From positions 134,299,741 to 134,363,740 of the forward strand of contig CM041465.1 in the NCBI GenBank assembly GCA_023213395.1: 64,000 bases of DNA. The letters run 5' to 3'. Source of the DNA: Cycas panzhihuaensis (taxonomy: Eukaryota > Cycadophyta). Under the pieces are notes generated by a model that was not told the origin of the DNA, made no database searches, and was given only the letters and a program-made list of their open reading frames with translations. Of the stretch, positions 36,152 through 45,421 are shown one piece after another (position 1 is the first letter of the stretch; each line of letters opens with the position of its first letter). Both the position numbers and the translations under genes were made by a program.

Positions 36152-37700
36152 CTAAATCATCAAGATAGACTCATCAGGAAGAGAATCGTCGATGGGAGCA
36201 TCAAAGGAGTTAGGAATAGGAGCATCTGCGATCTGCTCAGCCACTACCATCCCCTTCTTTGATTTCTGGTTAACGATATGAAGGTCAAATTCTTGAAGTA
36301 GGACAGCCCAACGGCCAGCCCTACCTTCCAAATTTGAACGAGTGAGCAAGTATTGTAAGGGATCGAATTGGACGATCACCTTGGTGGTATTACCAAGCAA
36401 GTAGTGTCTAAACTTCTTGGTCGCATGGACTAAGGAGAGACAATCCTTCTCGGCAGGAGAATAGTTAAGTTCAGCAGCCACGAGGGTGCGAATGATGAAA
36501 TAAATGGCCCTCTCGATTCCCGATTCATCCTCCTGAGCTAACATAGCACCCAAGGATTCATCAGTCACCAAGGTGTATAGGACGAAAGGCCTATCGAAGT
36601 GAGGGGGTGCCAGTGTAGGAGCAGAAGCAAGGGCTTCCTTGAGTCCTTCAAAGGCCTTCTAGGTCTTGTCAAACCAAACAAAAGGAGCTCCCTTCTTCAA
36701 TAGGTTTGTAAGGGGTTTAGCACTCATGGCGAAATCTGCCAAGAAGTGCCTAAGAAAACTGAGCCTACCTAGAAACAACTTAATCTGTCATTGGGTTCTA
36801 GGGGCCAGCATGTCAAGGATTACCCTAAACTTGTCAGGATCAATCTAAATTCCTCATTTAGATACAAGAAATCCAAGGAGTTTGCCCAAAGTAACGACAA
36901 ACACACACTTGAGTGGGTTTAAGCTAACATGGTACTTGAAACATCGTGAGAAGATAGCCCGTAAGTTAGAAGGATGATGGGCCCTAACACAGGAAAGACC
37001 CATCATGTCATCCATGAAAACCTCTAACGTGTTATCAATGAGGTTACGGAAGATGAAATGCATGGCTCTCTGGTAAGTAGCACCTGCATTCTTAAGGCCA
37101 AATGGCATTGCCTTGTAGGCAAAGGTACCCCATGGTGTAGTGAAGGCCATTTTGAGGTAGTCTTCAGGAGAAATCTGGATCTGGTTATAGCCGGAGAAGC
37201 CATCCATTAAGGACATGACTTCGAATCCAGTGGTACAATCAATGATTTGATCGATGAAGGGGAGTGGAAAGCTGTCCTTAGGACAAGCATTGTTAATGTC
37301 GTAGAAGTCGACACATATATGGACTACCCTGTTCTTTTTAGCAACAGGAACAATATTGGAGACACACTTGGGGTAGTCAATGGAAGTAATGAGTCAAGCA
37401 TCCAAGAGCTTCTCAACCTCCATCTTAATGGTAGTTGAGAGCTTCGAGTGAAGGGGACACTACTTCTGGCACATGGGGCGAGCGCCAGGGATGGTTGTGA
37501 GATTATGGGTGAAAATCGAGGGGTCAATTCCCTTCATGTCATCATAATCCCACACGAAAACATCCCAAAACTCCTAGAACAAAAGGGAGTACTCCCTTAC
37601 CTCATCAGGAGAGCATTCCATCGCAACCTTAATGACCTTGTCAGGAGCTAAGAATATGTCTTGTGTTGCCCCCATGCACATGGCATTCCCCTCCTCGAAG
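36152..37700 (-). pseudogene. Reverse transcriptase and gypsy-type RNase H of element B
   Basis: RT blocks from 37440 leftwards: KMEVEKLLDA, SNIVPVAKKN, CVDFYDINNACPKD, then an open 120-codon stretch (37216-36854). That stretch runs from SLMDGFSGYNQIQISPED through AMPFGLKNAGATYQRAMHF to the catalytic VFMDDMMGLS and LLGFLVSK. After two stops the RNase H domain is open from 36571: TDESLGAMLAQEDESG, AELNYSPAEKDC, QFDPLQYLLTRSNLEGR and FDLHIVNQKSKKGMVVAEQ. The D/E/D residues of the gypsy RNase H are present, so the element has two separate RNase H domains counting the one at 31272. Confidence 0.9.
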
Positions 37701-37783
37701 TGGAGAGGGGCAAGGTCAACGGGAAAAGGTGGAATGGGAGATGGGATTGGGTCAATAAGTATGGACCCAATCGCAAGGATCTT

Positions 37784-38911
37784 CTAGTGACCAAGCCTGT
37801 GGTGGCCAGAAGGCAAGTTAGGCGCGAAGCCCGTTAGGTGCTTAAGTAAAGCTTCATCATCCTCGAAGTAATCCACCCTATAGATGACCTTACTCCGAGT
37901 AGATAAAGTGATAGAGGAAGCGGAGGCAACAGGACAGTGATGGTCGTCGGGTTGCCCGTCTTCCTCGCGAGACTCTAAGAGAGAGTCAAAAAGAGGCTCC
38001 TCGGAAGGAGCAAAAGGCAGTTCTTCAAAGCCATCGCCTGCGGAAGGCGATGAAGGGGAAGAACTAAGGACGGGTGAGTTGACACAAGTAATGGCATGCG
38101 ACACGTAGGAGTGGATAACCTCAAAAAAAAGGGTTTTAGATGGAGATCTAGAACAAGATGGGTGTGACCTACTAGTGCAGAGGAAAGAGACGAGGTAGAG
38201 ACAATCCTCATCCTCGTTATGCGACTCGTTGTTACTAAATGAGACGAGGTACTCGTAGCTCCCAACACCAATAGGAGAAAAATGCGTGAGGCTAGGGGAA
38301 GAAGATGTGGGATCTTCCTCAGACGGATTGGGTATACCAATGGAACAAGCTGAGGCATGCGTAGAAGGACCTTGGCTTGCCTGATTAGTAGGACAAGTTT
38401 GTTTAGTGAGTGGGCGTTCACAGGGAATAACCCTCATTCGTCCATCATGGATGAATTTAAGTTGTCCCTAAAGAGTCGAACATACAGCTCCTATTTGGTC
38501 GAGCCATGGATGACCCAAAAGAAGGTTGTAGGCAACGTTGATGTCGAGGACTACAACATCAGCAAGGACAGTCTTGCCCTCGAGGGTGAGCGGAATCACG
38601 ACAAATCCCAATGGGGTCTTCTCACTACTTTCATAACCTTGGCATCGCCATGGAATAGGTTCCAAGGCAGAAATACCAAGCTCTTGCATGACACGCAAGG
38701 GCATGGCATTCACAGAAGAACCATTATCGACAACGGTCCTTCGGAGGGTACAATCTCGTGTATCGATGGTAATAGTGAATGGGAAGTTCCACTGGCATTC
38801 CCTTTCATATGCGGGAGGAAGGTCCTTAGGATCAAACAAAATAACTGGTCCACGACTTTGGGTGATTCCCAAAGCGTGAACAGGCATGTTATTCGATCCT
38901 AAAGCTTCCAA
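37784..38911 (-). pseudogene. Protease domain and linker of element B
   Basis: The segment 38911-38468 is open and holds the whole protease domain: VVDNGSSVNAMPLRVMQEL, PWRCQGYESSEKTPLG and AYNLLLGHPWLDQ. DNGSS takes the place of the usual D[TS]G. The linker, with a frameshift between, is open from 38437 to 37784 and includes PTSSSPSLTHFSPIGVGSYE and YFEDDEALLKHLTGFAP. It is conserved in all copies, but I recognise no domain in it. Confidence 0.85.
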
Positions 38912-39420
38912 GAGGAGGGTCTGCTACTCGGGACAACTCCTCAAAACGTCCATCAAGGACATTCCTGCAGCAACGGTATGAAGCTCGTCTACAATGGAAA
39001 AAGGTTTACCCTTCACAGTAGGTTCGGTAAGTGCCCTTCAAAAATCATAATGACCCAGGAGCATAGGTATGGCCTTGGGGAAGAGAGGTACTTGCGGAGG
39101 AGGGTTCTCTAGAAGAGGGTCGGAAGGAGTAGAGGAAGAAGCACCGACTGCTTCCTTGGCAGCTTGAGACCGAGTAAGGGCATAAGAAGGAGTAGCCTCA
39201 AGCAACTGGATCACCTTCTTCCCCTTATTCCGGGTCTATGAAGGTGATGAGGTGCGACGATTAGAGGAACGGGAGGAAGAGGATGAATCCCGAGTGCCCT
39301 TCCCTTTATCATAGAAAGGACGGGAATTTGGCAATCTTCCTCAGTTCTAGTTATTCTTGGATTGGGTGTTGCGATCGCATTCCCCATGTTTGGAGAACGG
39401 GTCCTTATGAACTAGTTGGT

Positions 39421-41541
39421 CTAAATTAGGCCTTGAGGCCCATCTAGGAGAAGAGTCACGTCGAGGGGCATCCTTAGGATGCTGAGCCCTACAACGCGAT
39501 CATCATGGAAGCACTCCCCATGAATGGAGCACCACCTCTTCTCAAGTGGGGGATCTGTCTTCCTTGTTTGAGAGGACTGGGTGTTTCCATTCCTGGGGAG
39601 GGAAGCTTGAGTTGTTTGTTGAACTTGTTTGTTAGACATTGGGGATGAAGGGGCTTGGAGTTTAAGCTCCTTCATCGTATGCTCGAATGAGCGTATGGCG
39701 GAAGTAAGGGGGTCTAAAGTCCTCTCAGTTGGATGAGAGGAAGACCTGGTGGGTTGCGAAGGTTTAGTATCTTTGGTTGTAGGTGGTGCCTCACGTCGTT
39801 GTGAGGGCTTGAGAGGCTTCTTGAGTCCAGCTTGGATCTCAATAGTCTCCAACGCTAAACACTTAGCGATCGCGGAGTCGCATGTGGTCATCCCCATTTT
39901 AAGGACTTCCACATGTACTTCAGGATGAAGTGCATTAACGAAAAGATCTCTCTTCAACTCCTCAGGCAACGTTGCCTTAGTGGAGTGAAGCAAGTTATGG
40001 AATCCCCTCACAAAGTCACGATTCATCTCATCGTGACCTTGTTTGAGTGATAAGAGGGATTTCACTCTGCTCTCGAATGGACGGGCTACATCAAAGTAGT
40101 TGATGAACTCGTTCACTAATTACTAAAATGAAAACATAGAGTGGGCAAGGAGACGATAAAACCACTTGACGGCATCGCCCTGCAACGATCGCGGAAATAA
40201 TTTCATCAGGATATGGTCATAAGCCTAGTAGTCTATACACGCCATAGAAAAACTATGCACGTGTTCAACTAGATCTTGTGACGAAGTTCCATCAAATCTA
40301 GGAACTTTAGGAGGATGAGGCAGTAGATTAGTTCTTAATGCCTCAAAGGATAAAGGTGTTGATCTATAGTCCATGAAGGGACGTGCCCTTGCCTAGACCA
40401 TAGGATCAATGAATGCTATAGTAGGTAGTGAGCAAGGAGCAGACGGGGGTGGCATACCCATCCCTCCTTGAGGAAATGCCCCTTGCTAGAAGGAGGCTTG
40501 GGGATAAGTGCCTTGGAAGGGAGTCAGGTTCCCTTGCAAAGGCATAGCAAAAGGGATTACGCTAGATGACAGAAAATGTGGATGTGGAACCGAGTTTTGC
40601 CCATATGGGCCACTCGTAGGTGGGGCAATCCCATATGGGTGTAGCAGATCCACTCCATAAGCAGGGAGGTGGTTTCCTCTACCCTGCCCCCAAGGTTGAG
40701 AAGTATACCCTGGGGGGACGTAAAAGGAAGCACCAATAGATTGATTTTGAGTGTGTGTAGGAGCGGGTCCCACATGACTAATGGCTGGAGGGTTAGTAGG
40801 ACTGACAGGCCTACTAGGGAAAGTATGTGCCACATTGGGAGATGGCACATTAGTTTGGCTAGGAAAGGGTATGCTAACCTTCAACTGAGGGAAGGACATA
40901 CTGCGGGAAGGTCCTGAAGCACTAGGAACTTGGCGAGGTATAGAAGGTGCAACATGCATCCCAACAACAGCAATAGGGAAAGAGTGGGATGCATGTGTAG
41001 GCACGAAGAGATTGGTTATTACAGGAGGAATAGATGAGGATGAAGAAACTGGGGGAGGAGCAGACGAAGAAGAGGGTCCCCCACAGAAGGCATCTTCAAA
41101 CCATCTAGGACATGGTTGAAAACAAGCAGTGCGACAACACTCGTTAAAAGATTCAACTACATCGGCGAGAGGTGTATCTACATGCTCGTAAGACATAGAC
41201 GAAACCTCAAACGAAGTAGATCCCTCGGGACGTTCCTCATAAGAATCACCAATTGAGTGGTAAATCTCAAGAGGAAAAGATCCTTCTACCGCATGGGTAG
41301 AGGGATGGGCGTCAAGCGGGTGATGTTGGTCACCCGGGTAGTAAATAGGATCATCACCCTCTTGGGTGGATCCCAGAATAGAAGAGGGAAACTCATGAGT
41401 TTCCACGATTGAGGTGTGGTAGGCCCAATCGGAAGGGTATCCCTCCATAGTCGAATCAAAATACGACAAAGTAAGAGGACGATACCCGGGGTCTTCTAAC
41501 AATGGAGGTAGACCACGTAAAAGACGAGAGAAGTGTCGCAT
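39421..41541 (-). pseudogene. Gag of element B, two long open segments
   Basis: The ATG at 41541 opens MRHFSRLLRGLPPLLED, matched by the C copy at 45422, which supports this start. The first 351 codons (to 40486) cover the proline/serine-rich N-terminal part: MEGYPSDWAYH, PRWFEDAFCGG and a GQGRGNHLPAYG motif. Stops interrupt 40485-40117. The second open part (40116-39421) has the end of the gag core (FDVARPFESRVKSL, ELKRDLFVNALHPEVHVEVLK) and the Cys/His segment CSIHGECFHDD. Decay is by a few stops, mostly at positions that are Gln in other copies. Confidence 0.9.
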
Positions 41542-41689
41542 ACAAGGTTAACCAACATTGTTGGGAGAAGGAAAGGGCGATAAAAGTACACATTGGGGGC
41601 TGCCCAACAAAGAAAAGAAGTAGGAGACAACCACAAGGAGGTAGCAATACCAACAGAAAAAAGTGGAAACTAGCTCCCTTACTGGCAGA

Positions 41690-41707
41690 TCCCCAGTATG
41701 GTCGCCA
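41690..41707 (-). other. Primer-binding site of element B
   Basis: On the minus strand TGGCGACCATACTGGGGA begins one base after the LTR end (CATCCA). It is identical to the PBS of E and C. Confidence 0.85.
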
Positions 41708-41708
41708 A

Positions 41709-42764
41709 TGGATGCACATCTACAGGATAGCTACCTAACTGAGCAGGAATAACAAGAGTGGTCGATGGTACTATTGAGTATAGATAAGGACCTACGAGTA
41801 AGGCAAATACCACATAGGGTGCCCCGTGCACCGGAGCGCGAGTTCGGGACCTGCGGATGGTATCCAGCTACCAGGCGGTGGTTCCCCACTTTAAACAAGA
41901 AGAGAGGATCCTCCCACCCTTGGATGGCCAAAAGGGAAAGGAGAGAACCTTTGGAGGGTTTCCCTAGAGCAGAGGGAAATGAAAAAAGAGGAAGTAGGTG
42001 AGCAACCCACGAGTGAGATCCTCTCAGTTACCCGACTAGGCGGGAGAAAATCAAGGAAGGGTGAAAGGAACAATCAAAAAGAAAGAGCTATGGTGCATGC
42101 AAGCAAACTAACCAAGCGTAACAAGTTGACAAGACAAGATGTAGTTTACAAGGTGAAGGGGAAAAGGTGAAAAAGGGAAATCTCCTAAGACCTTTCCCTA
42201 TGATAGATATAATGAGAGAAAAAGTAACAAATGGAATATAAATCAAGAGATAAAGTTGGTTTCCCTTTTGCCTTTCAAATGAGCTAATTACTACCGTACA
42301 AAACCTTTCAAAAGAAAAGGAACAAAATAGAGCAAGGATATATACCCAGAATGGAGACGTTGTTGGAGTGGCGACGTTCCCATGAGATGCCCAGAATCGC
42401 TCCACGAAGTACGGCGGATGAGAAGGATTGCAGTAGAACGAAGCGTGGGGCTTCCTTACCTTCCCCAGAAATAACACCAAAGTGCCAAGAAAGGAAAAAA
42501 AAAAAAGATAAAATGATAGCAGCAACTGAAATGCTAAAGTAAAACATAAATAAGAGCACTTGCCCGCGAGAGAGAGGGAAAGGAATGGATCCTTTGCATC
42601 CTTCGTGTACCTGCAAGTAAATGGGAGTATTCCTTTCTGGAGAAAGGGTGCTAACAACACAATAGAGAATCCTAACAATACATATATGTATGAAACAAGT
42701 ATAAACCTCTACACATATATGTTAGTATTCAATATTGCAATAATAAACTGTAAAGAAAACTATA
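41709..42764 (-). repeat. LTR shared by B (5') and D (3'), left part
   Basis: It matches the B 3' LTR from 28137 to about 29219. At 42764 it is broken by the start of C, and the same LTR resumes at 56999. It ends in TCCA (minus strand) next to the B PBS. It includes the hairpin 42632-42647 and the donor-like block 42447-42466. Confidence 0.9.
42760..42764. other. Left target-site duplication of element C
   Basis: CTATA here pairs with CTATC at 56999-57003. The uninterrupted B LTR copy reads AAAACTATCCAAATAA at the same place (about 29215-29230), so the original target was CTATC and one base has since changed. Confidence 0.85.
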
Positions 42765-43350
42765 TGTTTCCCAGCCACTGGGAATGGACTCGAGATGCAT
42801 CGACGCAGGTTTGTTCAGGTATATTTTCTTATTTTTTCTTGTCCGTGCTTGGTTAAGGTTATTTAGAGTAGGTTGCTTAACATATGCCTACCTGCACACA
42901 TTGCTTTTCTACTTGCTCATAATGCATGTGCTTACAGCACACCATCAGCCTATGACGACTTACAGCGGGGGCATTCTTCAGCGAATGCTACACCTCGTAT
43001 GGCGCACAGCCACCCACGTTGACTCCACGGTCCCCCGGGATGTTTCCGTCAGTCCTATTTGTTCTTGTTACGACATGTTGCTTATGTTGCAGTCCTTCCT
43101 AAGTCTGATTTAATCCTTAGTTAGGACTCTTTGCATTCTTTTGGGTACTTGCCCATTGCCTGGGCATTCCCTCAGCTACTCTAACTTATGTTTAGCCTTT
43201 GTTTTTGCCTCAAAACCTAATTTTTTTGCTCATTTTTCTCTTTTTTTTATTCCAGGCTGATATCGCTATAAACTTAGCGGTACCGCAGAGTTTTCCGTGG
43301 TACCGTAGAGTTTGCCACGATATGACTGTTTGAAATTTAAAAAAAGAGAA

Positions 43351-43392
43351 CCACGCGACAGTTTCCATTTTTTTGGTGAAACTGCCGCGTGG
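43351..43392 (+). repeat. LTR hairpin with 15-bp arms
   Basis: CCACGCGACAGTTTC pairs with GAAACTGCCGCGTGG with one mismatch, around a 12-base T-rich loop. The equivalent places in E (20206-20241) and B (30280-30315) have different arm sequences that still pair. Confidence 0.75.
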
Positions 43393-44418
43393 CATTGATT
43401 GATTCGAGTCACCCTGACATCCCCAACATTTACCTGCTGTGAACAGGGGGATAAAGGGGATTTTGCTCCCCATTTCTGAGATCTTTTGTCCATTTTTCAA
43501 ACTTCTAAGGAGAATTTCTAATTTTCATACAAGGAAAACACACAGAAACAAAAAACTTCATACACAAAGAATCGGATGTAGGTGAAGTAGGCTGCCATCA
43601 GCTGGATTTGCAGAGCCATTACTGCCCCCTACTGCTCTCCACAAAAAGCTCCATTCTTCTTTGTAGGTGCTCAAGAGTTCAAGTGACTTCTTCACCCAAA
43701 AGGCTCCAAACTTGCAAGGAGTTTCCTTCATCCATACTCTTGCAAGAACTACTTATAACTAGTCCTTATATGTTATTTATTGTTGTTGTTCCAAGTGGCA
43801 AAGTGCATGCTTAATCTTCCCCATACAAGGTACTTCTTGTTTTTACTTACAAAGTAATTCATTTCTTTTTTCTATTTTTATTTCTTTTGCTTCTCAATGA
43901 ATGTGATCCTAGTTAGCTACAGTTCTCCCCATAGTGTTGCTCTAGATTAGAGGTACCTTCCTGTTGTTTCTTTGGAGCCCATCCATTTCCCCTAAGCTAT
44001 CTCTTTCACCCTTTCCTTAGTTAGCCGGTGTAAAGATGTACATACGAGGATTTAAGGGAGGTAGGCAGGGTTCCGTCCCCCATTGTTGCCCTTCTCCCCA
44101 AGGGTTCTGTCCCTTGTCCTCTTTCCCTTTACCATCCATGCTTTCTTGGGGAACGGGCTAAGGGAGTTTGGAAGATTTGGTTAGAGCATTCTGATTGGCA
44201 TAGATACTCGTCACTACCCCGTTGCCAACTAGTGTTTCCTTCTCGAGTTCCGTGGAGGTCTCCCGTGGGTGAGTTAGCCATCCCGAGGCTATACTCCATC
44301 CCATTTCGAGTGTTTTCATGGTATATGGTGGTGAGAGTGTTTCTTGTATGTTGCTATTCTGTTCGATTATATTCCTATGCTTAGCTCAGATCTTAGTTTC
44401 AGTTGATTTCAGTTTACA

Positions 44419-44427
44419 TATATATAT
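44419..44427 (+). promoter_or_regulatory. Probable TATA box of the C LTR
   Basis: TATATATAT at the place matching the TATA run of the E LTR. A hairpin starts 28 bp downstream at 44447, about where the transcript would begin. The 3' LTR copy is at 56174-56182. Confidence 0.5.
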
Positions 44428-44446
44428 TTCTTGGTATATCTTGTGG

Positions 44447-44462
44447 CCTCTCTCCCGAGAGG
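44447..44462 (+). repeat. Short hairpin at the expected RNA start
   Basis: CCTCTCTCCCGAGAGG is a perfect 6-bp stem with a 4-base loop. B has an 8-bp stem of different sequence at 29090-29107, the shared LTR has a 7-bp stem at 42632-42647 and E a 5-bp stem at 21418-21434. Confidence 0.55.
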
Positions 44463-44615
44463 AAGGTGTCCTTCTTACTTATTTGTAGGATCGCACATTG
44501 GCGGATTGATATGTGGGACGGGCCTGTTACAGGTTAGTTCCCCACGTAGTGCCTCTCTTTCTTTAGTTTCAAGCTTTTTTCTGTTTCTTCCGCTTTATTT
44601 GGTTTTGTATGCTTA

Positions 44616-44636
44616 AGGGGAGGTAAGTGAACCCCT
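44616..44636 (+). promoter_or_regulatory. Splice-donor-like block inside a G/C inverted repeat
   Basis: The block reads AGGGGAG|GTAAGTGAACCCCT, with AGGGG pairing with CCCCT. Equivalent blocks in E, A, B and the shared LTR read GGGGAAGGTAAGGAAGCCCC or close to it. It lies downstream of the presumed RNA start, so it may be a leader splice donor. Use is not shown. Confidence 0.45.
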
Positions 44637-45242
44637 CTTCCATCGCTTAAGCAACTCTGGCCGTCGGTGTTACATGCACGGAGAACGGAGAAAGAAGGAG
44701 CGGGACTTAGAGAGACAAGCCGCACCTCCATTCAGGCACCGGATCCAGGTATTCCCCTTGCTTCCTGTGTATTCCCTTTTACATTGCTACTTTTCATGCA
44801 TTTGCTTAAGTAGTTAGGAAAGGGTAAAAGAACATAAAGGAAAAAGGGAAAGCACGTTCATATTTTTTGCATTATTTCCTGCTTTATATAACATAGCATA
44901 GATAGCTCACTTGCATCGTATCCGACCTGCCCCTTCATCGCACCTTTTACCTCATTTGCTTGCACATTAGTCAGTTGCCCTTCCCTTCGTTGCCTTCTCA
45001 TTGCCTTAAGAAGATGCAATGCGCAAGGCATTCCCTCTCCTTCCCGGCCATCCAAAGGGTAGGAAGGCCTTGTTTTTGCACGGCTACCTGGAAGCAACCA
45101 GGCACCTTGTAGTCCTGAATCTGTGCTCCAGCGCACGGACACCCTATGAGGTGAGGTCCTCGTTGCCTAGCTTAGTTAACATAGTGCATTCTTATACCTT
45201 TTTGCTAGACGTAGGATCACCGCCTCGTAGTGAGCATTTCAC

Positions 45243-45260
45243 TGGCGACCATACTGGGGA
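45243..45260 (+). other. Primer-binding site of element C
   Basis: TGGCGACCATACTGGGGA lies one base after the LTR, identical to those of B and E although the LTR family differs. Confidence 0.85.
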
Positions 45261-45421
45261 CTGCCAGTAAGGGAGCTAAATTCGCTTCCCCTTTTCATTG
45301 GTGTTCTTGCCTCTAGGTAGTTTCTTATTCTGTGCTTTTAGTTGGGCAACCCCCAACGTGCTTACATCATTTTCCTTCTTTTCTTTTTTGTTTCTTCTAA
45401 CAACGCTCGCAAAGGCGTTGC

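Larger units (their letters stand above)
28137..42764 (-). mobile_element. Element B: minus-strand Tat-like element, left member of a tandem pair
   Basis: Read on the minus strand, B runs from the shared LTR (41709-42764 here, the rest at 56999-58627) through PBS, gag, protease, RT, RNase H and integrase. It then has the PMD gene in the opposite direction, the stand-alone RNase H and the 3' LTR at 28137-30861. Several genes still have long open frames, so B is among the younger copies. Its 5' LTR is directly joined on the right to the 3' internal end of element D, so B and D are two units sharing one LTR. Confidence 0.9.
42765..45241 (+). repeat. 5' LTR of element C
   Basis: It runs TGTTTCCCAGCC to TGAGCATTTCA and is matched by 54525-56998. 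By eye the two copies show about 20 differences in their first 220 bp, nearly all transitions, and fewer later. Landmarks: inverted repeat 42971-42988; GGTACC palindromes 43280-43320; hairpin 43351-43392; TATA run 44419-44427; hairpin 44447-44462; donor-like block 44616-44636. Confidence 0.95.

Noticed and set aside
35624-36262. 212-codon plus-strand frame opposite the B integrase
   Set aside because: It is antisense to the HHCC and core region, whose minus-strand reading is unmistakable.
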